A stretch of DNA of 64,000 nt from an uncultured Bacteroidales bacterium (GTDB lineage Bacteria; Bacteroidota; Bacteroidia; Bacteroidales; Muribaculaceae), in assembly GCA_902776435.1 (NCBI GenBank), contig CACYQB010000007.1:62001-126000 (forward strand), given 5' to 3'. This document shows positions 49,702 to 58,501 of this stretch, one piece after another. Position 1 is the stretch's first letter; each line of letters begins with the position of its first letter. A program made the position numbers and the translations under genes. The notes under the pieces are model-generated. The model ran no database searches. It had not been told where the DNA came from and saw only the letters and a list, made by a program, of their open reading frames with translations.

Positions 49702-50607
49702 ATGCAACGACTCAGAAGAACAATGATGTTTGTCCCCGGTAACAACCCGGGTATGATGGCCGACGCTCACATCTACGGTCCCGATTCAATTATGCTCGAC
49801 CTCGAGGACTCTGTCTCGATGGCCGAGAAGGACGCTGCGCGTCTGCTCGTTCACAACGCACTCAAGACCATCGACTACGGCACGACCGAGATGGTGGTAC
49901 GTATCAACCCGCTGAGCACCCCTTACGGTAAGAAGGATGTCGAGGCAGTGGTAAAGGCTGGCGTTCATGTCATCCGCATGCCCAAGACCGAGACCGCCGA
50001 GGAGGTAAAGGAACTCGAAGAAGAAATCATCAAGGTGGAGACCGAGCTGGGCTGCGTAGGCCGCACTCAGATCATGGCTGCCATCGAGAGCACGCTGGGC
50101 GCGCTCAATGCCTATTCCATCGCCACCGCCAGCAAGCGCATGATGGGTATCGCCCTGGGCGCTGAGGACTATTGTGCTAACCTGAAGGCACAGCGCACCA
50201 CTGGTGACTCGCCCAACTTCGGCATGGAATTGCAATTTGCTCGTCAGTGCATCGTGACGGCTGCCCGTGCTGCCGGCATCGACGCTCTGGACACCGTGTT
50301 CAGCAACCTCAATGATATGGACACCTTCCGTCGCGAGGTTGAGATGATTAAGGCAATGGGCTTCGACGGCAAGTCGATCATCAATCCCCGCCAAATCGAG
50401 GTTGTCAATGAGATTTTCGCTCCCAAGGAGAAAGAAATCGAAAAGGCCAAGACCATTATCGCTGCTATCAAGGAAGCCGAGAAGCGCGGCAGTGGCGTTA
50501 TCGCCGTTAACGGTAAAATGGTTGACCGTCCCGTGGTTATCAGAGCACAACGTACCATCGACCTGGCCATCGCGTCGGGCATCTTGACAAAGGAGGACTT
50601 AGCATGA
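49702..50607 (+). CDS. citE: Citrate lyase beta subunit (citryl-ACP lyase)
   Basis: A 301-aa HpcH/HpaI-type TIM-barrel lyase. RRTMMFVPGNNPGM and MLDLEDSVSMAEKDAAR (metal-binding Asp/Glu region) identify CitE. A second metal glutamate is in MAAIESTLGALNA, and GKSIINPRQIE is also conserved. It splits citryl-ACP into oxaloacetate and acetyl-ACP. The stop overlaps the citF start (ATGA), a translational coupling. Confidence 0.97.
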   Translation: MQRLRRTMMFVPGNNPGMMADAHIYGPDSIMLDLEDSVSMAEKDAARLLVHNALKTIDYGTTEMVVRINPLSTPYGKKDVEAVVKAGVHVIRMPKTETAEEVKELEEEIIKVETELGCVGRTQIMAAIESTLGALNAYSIATASKRMMGIALGAEDYCANLKAQRTTGDSPNFGMELQFARQCIVTAARAAGIDALDTVFSNLNDMDTFRREVEMIKAMGFDGKSIINPRQIEVVNEIFAPKEKEIEKAKTIIAAIKEAEKRGSGVIAVNGKMVDRPVVIRAQRTIDLAIASGILTKEDLA

Positions 50608-52142
50608 ACAGTATCAAAGATAGAGCAGCCCTGATCGCTGCCGCAGCCAAAGAAATGGGCAAGGAAGTCTATAACGACGCCCAAAAGAAGAAAGATCTCA
50701 CACCGCGCCACGAGTTGCAGCGCAAGAGCAGCAAGGTTGTCACCCTCGAGGAAGCCATCAAGAAGAGCGGCCTCAAGGACGGCATGACCATCTCGTTCCA
50801 CCACCACTTCCGTGGCGGTGACAAGGTGATCAACATGGTAGTCGCCAAGCTCGCCGAGATGGGTTTCAAGAACCTGACTCTGGCTTCATCGAGCCTCATC
50901 GACGTGCATGAGCCCCTGATTGAGCACATCAAGAACGGTGTTATCACCCAGCTGCACACCAGCGGTCTGCGTGGCAACCTCGCTACTGAGGTTTCACATG
51001 GCCTGATGGAGAAGCCCGTTGTGTTCCGCAGCCACGGTTCACGCGGTTATGCCATCAAGAGTGGTGAGTTGCACATCGACGTTGCCTTCCTGGGTGCATC
51101 ATCTTGCGACCCCCTGGGTAACGCTGCCGGTTACTCGACCAGCGAGAATGCCAAGAGCATCTGCGGTTCGTTAGGTTACGCTCTGCCCGATGCCAAGTAT
51201 GCCGACAAGACCGTCATCCTGACCGATGACCTCGTAGACTATCCCAACCAGCACAACGCCATCAGCGAGGCCGACGTGGACTACGTTGTCGTTGTTGACT
51301 CGGTGGGTGACTCAAGCAAGATTTCCTCAGGTGCCATCCGCGACACCAAGAACCCGCGCGACATCCTGCTGGCCAAGCAAGCTGCCAAGGTGGTCATGAA
51401 CAGTGGCTACTTCGAGAACGGATTCTCACTGCAGACCGGTTCGGGCGGTGCTTCGCTCGCCGTTACTAAATACCTGCGTCAAGGTATGATCGACAAGGGC
51501 ATCAAGGCCAGCTTCGCCCTGGGTGGCATCACCAGCCACATGGTTAAGCTGCATCAGGAGGGCCTCATCGGCCGTCTGATCGACGTTCAGTCGTTTGACA
51601 AGGTAGCTGCCGAGTCACTGATGAACGACCCGATGCACAAGAGCGTATCAGCCAACGAGTATGCCGCTATGCTGGAGCCGGGTGCCGCAACCCACTTCCT
51701 GGATGTTGTTATCCTGTCGGCTCTCGAGGTTGACGTTAACTTCAACGTGAACGTGCTCGTCGGTAGCGACGGTATCATCCGTGGTGCTATTGGCGGTCAC
51801 CCCGACACTGCTCAGGACAGCGCCCTGTCAGTTATCGTTTGCCCGCTGCTGCGCGGCCGCATCCCCTGTGTCGTTGACGAGGTTACTACCCTCATCACCC
51901 CGGGTAGCAACGTTGACGTTGTCGTTACCGAGTACGGTATCGCCGTTAACCCCAACCGTCCCGAAATCAAGGAGCGTCTCGAGGCTGCTGGCCTGAAGAT
52001 CGTGGACATCCACGACCTGGCTGCCAAGGCCCGTTCGATCATCGGTGATCCCGCTCCCCTGCCCTTCGGTGACAAGGTTGTCGGCGTCGTTCTCAACCGC
52101 GACGGCTCTGTTCAGGATGTTATTAAGAACATCGTGGGCTAA
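50604..52142 (+). CDS. citF: Citrate lyase alpha subunit (citrate:acetyl-ACP transferase)
   Basis: A 512-aa CoA-transferase-like subunit which swaps acetyl for citrate on CitD. Family stretches are GMTISFHHHFRGGDKVINMV, SHGSRGYAIKSGEL, FALGGITSHMVKLH and GGHPDTAQDSALSVIVCPLLR. Length is normal and the ATG overlaps the citE stop. Confidence 0.97.
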   Translation: MNSIKDRAALIAAAAKEMGKEVYNDAQKKKDLTPRHELQRKSSKVVTLEEAIKKSGLKDGMTISFHHHFRGGDKVINMVVAKLAEMGFKNLTLASSSLIDVHEPLIEHIKNGVITQLHTSGLRGNLATEVSHGLMEKPVVFRSHGSRGYAIKSGELHIDVAFLGASSCDPLGNAAGYSTSENAKSICGSLGYALPDAKYADKTVILTDDLVDYPNQHNAISEADVDYVVVVDSVGDSSKISSGAIRDTKNPRDILLAKQAAKVVMNSGYFENGFSLQTGSGGASLAVTKYLRQGMIDKGIKASFALGGITSHMVKLHQEGLIGRLIDVQSFDKVAAESLMNDPMHKSVSANEYAAMLEPGAATHFLDVVILSALEVDVNFNVNVLVGSDGIIRGAIGGHPDTAQDSALSVIVCPLLRGRIPCVVDEVTTLITPGSNVDVVVTEYGIAVNPNRPEIKERLEAAGLKIVDIHDLAAKARSIIGDPAPLPFGDKVVGVVLNRDGSVQDVIKNIVG

Positions 52143-52187
52143 TCTCCCCGACTGAGAAAGAACCAATTTAAACTATAGACATCAGCG

Positions 52188-52691
52188 ATGGAGATTACGC
52201 TCGACGCCTTACTGCAAAGCCGTGACAACCGTCACGCGCTGCAACAGCAGTTACTCCAGCAGCATCCCTGCGGCACCCTCGTGTGTCTGACGGTGGTGAT
52301 GCCTGGAAGCGTCAAGCGTAATCTCTATTCGGTGGTTACCGCACAGGCGGCTTTGACAGCATTGCTCGACCGACTGGGAGAGCACGTGCAGGCGACCCGC
52401 GCACGCGACCTGATGACGGGCTTTGAGGCCTATCTCATCACCGACTTGCCGGCGCTCGAGGCTAAACGTGTGACTTGTGATATCGAAGACAGCCACCCGC
52501 TAGGGCGGCTGTTCGACATTGATGTCATGGGTGCCGACGGCATGCCCATCAGCCGCCAGGAGGTGGGTGGTGAGCCGCGCCGTTGCCTGATATGTGACCA
52601 CGAAGCACGCTGGTGCATGCGCAACCACAGCCACACCCAAGAAGAGCTGATGGCCCACATCCAGCAGTTGATTGACGACTATGTACGATAA
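52188..52691 (+). CDS. citX: Apo-citrate lyase phosphoribosyl-dephospho-CoA transferase
   Basis: A 167-aa CitX. Recognisable parts are LLQSRDNRHALQQQLL, the HPLGRLFDIDVM motif and the terminal RCLICDHEARWCMRNHSH. It attaches the prosthetic group to CitD. The end overlaps the start of the citC/G fusion by 11 nt. Confidence 0.93.
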   Translation: MEITLDALLQSRDNRHALQQQLLQQHPCGTLVCLTVVMPGSVKRNLYSVVTAQAALTALLDRLGEHVQATRARDLMTGFEAYLITDLPALEAKRVTCDIEDSHPLGRLFDIDVMGADGMPISRQEVGGEPRRCLICDHEARWCMRNHSHTQEELMAHIQQLIDDYVR

Positions 52692-54432
52692 CTTTGAAAT
52701 CTGCGACATGCCGCTCTCGCTCAAGTCCAACAGGACCCGAGTGGAGCGCTTCCTTGCCGACAGTGGCCTGCGTCTGGAAGATGTGGACTACTATGCCGCC
52801 GTCACCGATGAGGATGGCAGCATCATTGCCGGCGGGGGACTGCAGGGCAACGTCATCAAGTGCATAGCCGTGGGCGAGGCCGCCCGAGAGACCGGTTTGA
52901 GCAACAAACTGATTTCTTACCTCATCGGTATGGCCAATCAACAGGGAGCAGACTCGGTAAAGGTCTATACCAAGCCCGACAACCGCACAGTGTTTGAGAG
53001 TTTGGGATTCAAAGTGATTGCCAGTGCCCCCTGTGCCATCCTTATGGAGAACGGCATGAAGGGCATTAAGCAATATTCCGACTACCTGCACCGCATGCGC
53101 GGTGACCGTCCTGACGGTGCCGCTGCCATCGTGATGAACGCCAACCCGTTCACACTGGGCCACCGTTATCTGCTGGAAGAAGCTGCGGCTCAAGTCTCGA
53201 CGTTGTATGTCATCGCCGTTCGTGAAGACCGTTCCTCGTTCAGCTACGCCGAGCGTTTGGCCATGATTCAGGCCGGAAGCAAGGGACTGGACAACGTCGT
53301 GGTCGTCGAGGGCAGCGATTACGCCATCAGTGAACTGACATTCCCCACCTACTTCCTCAAGCAGGTGACCGATGCCACCGACACCCACATTACGCTGGAT
53401 CTGGATCTGTTCGCTAGGCATATTGCTCCCGCCTTAGGCGTTAGGTCACGCTTTGTTGGCAGTGAGCCGATCGACCCGTTGACGGCCCGCTACAACGAAC
53501 TCATGCAAGAGCTGTTGCCACAACACGGTATCGTGGTGAAAACCATAGAACGCCTGAAGAAGGACGGACAGCCCGTGAGTGCCACCCGCTTGCGCCAAGC
53601 GCTGGCCAGCGGATCGCTCAACGAGGCGGCCGCACTGGTGCCCACGACCACTGTCCCCTACCTCATTGCCCACCTGGCAACTAATGCCCTGCGCGCAGAA
53701 CTGAACACCACACCCAAGCCCGGGCTGGTGGACCGCAACGACAACGGGGCTCACAAGGACATGAACTTGGCGATGATGGACAGGAGCATCGATGCTTTGC
53801 AACCCTATTTCGTCAAGTTGGCGCTACTGGGCTGCCAGGAATCAATTCCAGAGGCTGCCGAAGTGCGCCAGATCGGTATTGAGGCGGAGCAGGCCATGCT
53901 CGACGCCACCAGCGGGGTAAACACCCACCGAGGCGCATTGTTCTCGATGGGACTCACCACACTGGCCGCGGCATGGTGCATGGAGCATGACGGCACAGTC
54001 GTTGAGAAACAGTTGCAACACCTTATCAAGCAAGTGGCAGGAGGCTTCTCCCCCACAACAGGCACCCACGGCAACGATGCCGTGAACGCCCACCATGTGG
54101 CAGGAGCACTGGACTTAGCCAAGACGGGGTATGAGCGATTGTTTTGTGACTGGCTACCCGCTTACCACAGTTTCCTCGCCGAGGATCCAGAGACGGCTAG
54201 GCATAAACTCCTCCTGCTCATCATGAGTCAGCTCGATGACACCAATGTCATCCACCGTGTGGGCTATGAACAGGCTCAGCAGGTTAAGCTGGAGGCGCGC
54301 GCATTGCTCGACCACTACAGCACTGCCGGCATGGAACAGATGAACCGCGATTACATCGCCCGCAACATCTCTCCAGGCGGCAGCGCCGACATGGTTGCGC
54401 TAACAATTTTTATTCACTCGATTCTGAATTAA
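52681..54432 (+). CDS. Fused citrate lyase ligase (CitC) and triphosphoribosyl-dephospho-CoA synthase (CitG)
   Basis: One 583-aa chain unites two enzymes that are usually separate. Residues 1 to about 340 are CitC: an acetyltransferase-like N-terminus, then a nucleotidyltransferase part with NPFTLGHRYLLEEA and SATRLRQAL. This part acetylates the prosthetic group using ATP. Residues from about 345 are CitG: TPKPGLVDRNDNGAHKDM, TSGVNTHRGALFSMG and SPTTGTHGNDAVN are its hallmarks. This part makes the prosthetic group precursor from ATP and dephospho-CoA. I chose the ATG at 52681 over a TTG nine bases earlier. Both active regions look whole. Confidence 0.9.
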   Translation: MYDNFEICDMPLSLKSNRTRVERFLADSGLRLEDVDYYAAVTDEDGSIIAGGGLQGNVIKCIAVGEAARETGLSNKLISYLIGMANQQGADSVKVYTKPDNRTVFESLGFKVIASAPCAILMENGMKGIKQYSDYLHRMRGDRPDGAAAIVMNANPFTLGHRYLLEEAAAQVSTLYVIAVREDRSSFSYAERLAMIQAGSKGLDNVVVVEGSDYAISELTFPTYFLKQVTDATDTHITLDLDLFARHIAPALGVRSRFVGSEPIDPLTARYNELMQELLPQHGIVVKTIERLKKDGQPVSATRLRQALASGSLNEAAALVPTTTVPYLIAHLATNALRAELNTTPKPGLVDRNDNGAHKDMNLAMMDRSIDALQPYFVKLALLGCQESIPEAAEVRQIGIEAEQAMLDATSGVNTHRGALFSMGLTTLAAAWCMEHDGTVVEKQLQHLIKQVAGGFSPTTGTHGNDAVNAHHVAGALDLAKTGYERLFCDWLPAYHSFLAEDPETARHKLLLLIMSQLDDTNVIHRVGYEQAQQVKLEARALLDHYSTAGMEQMNRDYIARNISPGGSADMVALTIFIHSILN

Positions 54433-54465
54433 TAACCCTATATCAATTAACATTTAAATTTTATC

Positions 54466-56712
54466 ATGGTAGAATTAATCAAACAAGGAGTTTACTTAAT
54501 CAACGGTAACGAAATTCGCACTGATGCTACTGGTCTTCCCACGCCTGACGAGGCTCGTGAGAACACCATTACTTACGGCATCCTGCGCAGTCACGACGTG
54601 GACGGCAGCAAGGGCAAGAAGATGCGCATCCGCTTTGACGCGATGATGTCGCACGACATCACCTACGTGGGCATTATCCAAACCGCCCGCGCCAGTGGTC
54701 TCGAGAAGTTCCCCCTGCCCTACGCAATGACCAACTGCCACAACTCGCTGTGCGCTGTCGGCGGCACCATCAACGAGGATGACCACGTGTTCGGTCTCTC
54801 GGCTGCCAAGAAGTACGGCGGTATCTACGTTCCCGCTAACCAGGCCGTTATCCACCAGTTCGCCCGCGAGGCAATGGTGAAGTGCGGTAACATGATTCTG
54901 GGTAGCGATAGCCACACCCGCTATGGTTCGCTCGGTAACATGGGCGTCGGCGAAGGTGGTGGTGAGCTCGTGAAGCAGCTGCTGCGCAACACTTGGGACA
55001 TCAACGCTCCCGAGGTTGTCCTGGTATGGTTGGAAGGCGCACCCAAGAAGGGTGTAGGTCCCCACGATGTTGCTATCTCGCTGGTAAAGGCCACCTTCGA
55101 GAGCGGCTTTGTTAAGAACAAAGTGCTCGAGTTCGCTGGTCCTGGCGTGAAGAACCTGCCCATCGACTTCCGTAACGGTATCGACATCATGACCACCGAG
55201 ACCACTTGCTTGAGCTCGATCTGGGTAACTGATGACGAGGTGAAGCACCACTACGAGCTGCACAAACGTCCCGAGGACTTCAAGGTGCTGCAGCCCGGTG
55301 AGGTGGCTTACTATGACAGCATGATCAAGATCGACCTGAGCACTCAGGAGTGTATGATCGCTCTGCCCTTCCACCCCAGCAACGCATTCACCATCCACGA
55401 GTTGCAGGCTAATCCCGTCGAGATCCTGCGTCAAGTCGAGGAAGACACCAAGAAGCGCTTCGGCGACAAGGTACAGTGCGACCTCGTTGACAAGGTGATC
55501 AGCAACGGTAAGGTTCAGGCCGACCAGGGTATCATCGCTGGTTGCTCTGGCGGTACCTATGACAACCTGAGCGCTGCTGCTGCCATCATGCGTGGCAAGA
55601 GCATCGGTAACGACTACTTCACCATGAGCGCTTATCCCCAGTCGGTACCCGTTTACATGGCTACCGTTCGCGAGCGCATCGTTGAAGAGCTGCTCGAGGC
55701 TGGTACAATCATCAAGCCCGCATTCTGCGGTCCTTGCTTCGGTGCCGGTGACGTTCCCAGCAACAATGGTCTGTCAATCCGCCACACCACCCGTAACTTC
55801 CCCAACCGCGAGGGTTCCAAGCCCGGCCAGGGTCAGATCTCGCTGGTTGCCCTGATGGATGCCCGCTCCATCGCTGCCACCGCAGCTAACGGCGGTATCA
55901 TCACTGCAGCAACCGACATTGACTACACCGACGACCACAAACCTTATCAGTACGATGCAAGCATCTATGAGCGCCGCGTTTATTACGGCTTCGACAAGGC
56001 TAATGCCGACGTTGAGCTGCGCTATGGTCCCAACATCAAGGACTGGCCCAAGATGTATCGCATGGAGGACAACATGCTGCTCGAACTGGCAGCCGTTATC
56101 CACGACAGCGTAACCACTACCGACGAGTTGATCCCCAGCGGTGAGACTTCGAGCTACCGCTCCAACCCGCTGAAGCTCTCTGAGTTCGCCTTGTCACGCC
56201 GCGTGCCTGAGTACGTAGGTCTGAGCAAGCGCATCCAAGCTCAGGATCACGAGCGCCGCGATGGCAAGTGCCCGCAGAACGTGCTCGATGCTCTCGCTAA
56301 GGTAGGTGCAAAGCCCGAGAACACTTCGTTCGGCTCTTGCGTGTTTGCCCACAAGCCTGGTGACGGTTCCGCTCGCGAGCAGGCCGCATCGTGCCAGAAG
56401 GTGCTCGGCGGTGACGCCAACATCTGCTACGAATATGCTACCAAGCGCTATCGCAGCAACTGTATCAACTGGGGTATCGTTCCCTTCACCATCGCTCCCG
56501 ATGTTGAGTTCAACTACAACCCCGGTGACATGGTATTCGTTCCTGGCATCCGCGAGGCTATCATCAATGGCAAGGAGGAGATCGATGCCAAGGTTATCGC
56601 TGCCGACGGCGTGCATGACCTGCACCTGTTCTTCCAGAACCTGACCCCCGACGAGCGTACCATCCTCGCTGAGGGCTGTCTGATGAACTTCTACGCTTCA
56701 CAGAAGAAGTAA
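54466..56712 (+). CDS. acn: Aconitate hydratase
   Basis: A 748-aa aconitase. The iron-sulfur ligands are the Cys in IAGCSGGTYDN and the CxxC in FCGPCFGAGD. GSDSHTRYGSLGNMGVGEGG and VFGLSAAKKYGG belong to the active site. A C-terminal swivel domain follows. It interconverts citrate and isocitrate and joins the citrate lyase genes 33 nt upstream to icd downstream. Bacteroides strains have an aconitase of this form in an acn-icd pair. No separate promoter is visible, so it may be the sixth cistron of the citrate operon. Confidence 0.95.
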   Translation: MVELIKQGVYLINGNEIRTDATGLPTPDEARENTITYGILRSHDVDGSKGKKMRIRFDAMMSHDITYVGIIQTARASGLEKFPLPYAMTNCHNSLCAVGGTINEDDHVFGLSAAKKYGGIYVPANQAVIHQFAREAMVKCGNMILGSDSHTRYGSLGNMGVGEGGGELVKQLLRNTWDINAPEVVLVWLEGAPKKGVGPHDVAISLVKATFESGFVKNKVLEFAGPGVKNLPIDFRNGIDIMTTETTCLSSIWVTDDEVKHHYELHKRPEDFKVLQPGEVAYYDSMIKIDLSTQECMIALPFHPSNAFTIHELQANPVEILRQVEEDTKKRFGDKVQCDLVDKVISNGKVQADQGIIAGCSGGTYDNLSAAAAIMRGKSIGNDYFTMSAYPQSVPVYMATVRERIVEELLEAGTIIKPAFCGPCFGAGDVPSNNGLSIRHTTRNFPNREGSKPGQGQISLVALMDARSIAATAANGGIITAATDIDYTDDHKPYQYDASIYERRVYYGFDKANADVELRYGPNIKDWPKMYRMEDNMLLELAAVIHDSVTTTDELIPSGETSSYRSNPLKLSEFALSRRVPEYVGLSKRIQAQDHERRDGKCPQNVLDALAKVGAKPENTSFGSCVFAHKPGDGSAREQAASCQKVLGGDANICYEYATKRYRSNCINWGIVPFTIAPDVEFNYNPGDMVFVPGIREAIINGKEEIDAKVIAADGVHDLHLFFQNLTPDERTILAEGCLMNFYASQKK

Positions 56713-56716
56713 TATA

Positions 56717-56744
56717 TTCCTGGACTGGAATTCCAGTCCAGGAA
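56717..56744. terminator. 28-bp perfect palindrome after acn, possible terminator or processing site
   Basis: The arm TTCCTGGACTGGAA is followed at once by its exact complement, with AATT at the centre. As RNA it gives a long stem with a tight loop 4 nt after the acn stop. It lacks a following T-run (GTTTAAAG), so processing or partial termination is as likely as full termination. Confidence 0.55.
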
Positions 56745-56772
56745 GTTTAAAGTTTAGAGGTTAAAGGTTAAA
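56745..56772. repeat. Four 7-bp-period repeats between acn and icd
   Basis: GTTTAAA, GTTTAGA, GGTTAAA and GGTTAAA follow the palindrome directly. CCTTTAAC then repeats the last unit in reverse. The unit is related to, but not in the same orientation as, those at the kam genes. Confidence 0.6.
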
Positions 56773-56857
56773 GAAAATTTACCTTTAACGACTGAACGAA
56801 AATAAACAACAACAATTCAATTTTATCAATAACAACTGATCACATTAAATTTCAATC

Positions 56858-58072
56858 ATGATCGAGAAAATTAAAATGACCACTCCCATCGTGGAGATGG
56901 ACGGTGACGAGATGACCCGCATCCTGTGGAAGATGATTAAGGACGAACTCATCCTCCCGTTTGTTGACCTCAAAAGCGAATACTACGACCTGGGTCTTGT
57001 AAAGCGTGACGAGACTGGTGACAAGATCACCATCGAGGCTGCTGAGGCTTGCAAGAAGTATGGTGTTGGCGTGAAGTGCGCTACCATCACCCCCAACCTG
57101 AAACGTATGGACGAGTACAAGCTGCACGAGATGTGGAAGAGCCCCAACGGCACCATCCGTTCGATCCTCGACGGCACCGTATTCCGCGCTCCCATCACCA
57201 TCCCAAGCATCAAGCCCGTGGTAAAGAACTGGGAAAAGCCCATCACCATCGCTCGTCATGCCTATGGCGACGTTTACAAGAGTGTTGAGCTCCGCGCTGA
57301 CGAACCCGGTGTTGCCAAGCTCGTCTTTGACGGCGTTAGCGGCAAGCACGAGGAAGTGGTAATCCACGAGTTCAAGGGCGAGGGCGTCCTCCAGGGCATG
57401 CACAACCTGGACAAGTCCATCCGTTCGTTTGCTCACAGCTGCTTCAAGTATGCTATCGACACCAAGCAGGATCTGTGGTTCTCGACCAAGGACACCATCA
57501 GCAAGAAGTATGACGCTCAGTTCCGCATCATCTTTGAGGAGGTTTACGAGCAGAACTACAAGGCTGAGTTCGAGAAGTTGGGTCTGGAGTACTTCTACAC
57601 CCTGATCGATGACGCTGTAGCTCGCGTAATCCGCAGCAAGGGTGGTTACATCTGGGCTTGCAAGAACTACGACGGCGACGTGATGAGCGACATGGTCAGC
57701 ACCGCCTTCGGTTCACTGGCTATGATGACCAGCGTACTCGTTAGCCCCGACGGCAACTACGAGTATGAGGCTGCCCACGGTACCGTAACCCGCCACTACT
57801 ACAAGTATCTCGAGGGCGAGGAGACTTCCACCAACCCTATGGCTACCATCTTCGCTTGGAGTGGTGCCCTGCGCAAACGCGGTGAGAAGGACGGTATCAA
57901 GGAGCTCATGAACTTTGGTGACCAGCTCGAGGGCGCTTGCTTCGACACCCTCAACGCCGGTATCGTTACCAAGGACCTCGTGAACCTGATGGAAGGCGTT
58001 GATGCTAAGGCTGTCAACAGCGCCGAGTTCATCAAGGCCATCCGCACCAACCTCGAGAAGCGCCTCGGCTAA
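56858..58072 (+). CDS. icd: NADP-dependent isocitrate dehydrogenase (eukaryotic-type)
   Basis: A 404-aa homodimeric IDH of the class shared with eukaryotic IDH1/2. It opens PIVEMDGDEMTRILWKMIKDELI and shows SPNGTIRSILDGTVFRAPI (substrate phosphate and Ser region), and later SDMVSTAFGSLAMMTS with metal-binding Asp. EAAHGTVTRHYYKY is the NADP-binding part. It turns isocitrate to 2-oxoglutarate for glutamate synthesis. It is downstream of acn and ends at a strong terminator. Confidence 0.96.
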   Translation: MIEKIKMTTPIVEMDGDEMTRILWKMIKDELILPFVDLKSEYYDLGLVKRDETGDKITIEAAEACKKYGVGVKCATITPNLKRMDEYKLHEMWKSPNGTIRSILDGTVFRAPITIPSIKPVVKNWEKPITIARHAYGDVYKSVELRADEPGVAKLVFDGVSGKHEEVVIHEFKGEGVLQGMHNLDKSIRSFAHSCFKYAIDTKQDLWFSTKDTISKKYDAQFRIIFEEVYEQNYKAEFEKLGLEYFYTLIDDAVARVIRSKGGYIWACKNYDGDVMSDMVSTAFGSLAMMTSVLVSPDGNYEYEAAHGTVTRHYYKYLEGEETSTNPMATIFAWSGALRKRGEKDGIKELMNFGDQLEGACFDTLNAGIVTKDLVNLMEGVDAKAVNSAEFIKAIRTNLEKRLG

Positions 58073-58098
58073 TCCCCGACAACGCTTTTCCAGCAATC

Positions 58099-58143
58099 TA
58101 ACGAGAGAGCCCCACATCAAAGTGAGGCCCTCTCGTTATTTTA
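58099..58143. terminator. Terminator after icd
   Basis: TAACGAGAG pairs with CTCTCGTTA, with an inner GCCCCAC/GTGAGGC stem, followed by TTTTA. It can also act on the convergent DUF3037 gene. Confidence 0.85.
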
Positions 58144-58159
58144 TGCTTTCAAAACTGGA

Positions 58160-58501
58160 TTATGCTCCCGCATAGACATAATTGCGGTAAAGCCATTTCT
58201 TATTCTTCTCATTGGCTTCGAGATCTACGGTCTGTATGGGAGACATAGCAATCAGATTGTTGGAATACCGCGTCATGTACTCAATATTGGCAACAGAGGG
58301 AAAACTCATTGATCTGACAACACGAGAAGCAAACTTATACTCTTCTTCTCCACACAGAACCTTGAGTGTACTCATCTTTTTCTCAGAATAGCGCACACTG
58401 ATCTCATCTCCATCGATAATGACAATCCCCAAGCTGATTTGCTCAGAAGTCTCGGGATTGATCACCCCGTAGATAATACTATATTTTAATGAATTGGCCA
58501 T
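58160..58501 (-). CDS. DUF3037-family protein paired with a HipA-like kinase
   Basis: A 113-aa protein fitting DUF3037: strand-rich start YSIIYGVINPETSEQISLGIVI, then RYSEKKMSTLKVL. It has no signal or membrane segment. It overlaps the end of the HipA-like gene by 16 nt and is transcribed with it. The pairing of the two families is known in many genomes but has no firmly known function. It may act as partner or antitoxin-like regulator. Confidence 0.75.
   Translation of the reverse strand: MANSLKYSIIYGVINPETSEQISLGIVIIDGDEISVRYSEKKMSTLKVLCGEEEYKFASRVVRSMSFPSVANIEYMTRYSNNLIAMSPIQTVDLEANEKNKKWLYRNYVYAGA

Noticed and set aside
52672-52680. TTG start for the CitC-CitG protein
   Set aside because: An ATG lies nine bases later in frame, and nothing conserved is lost.
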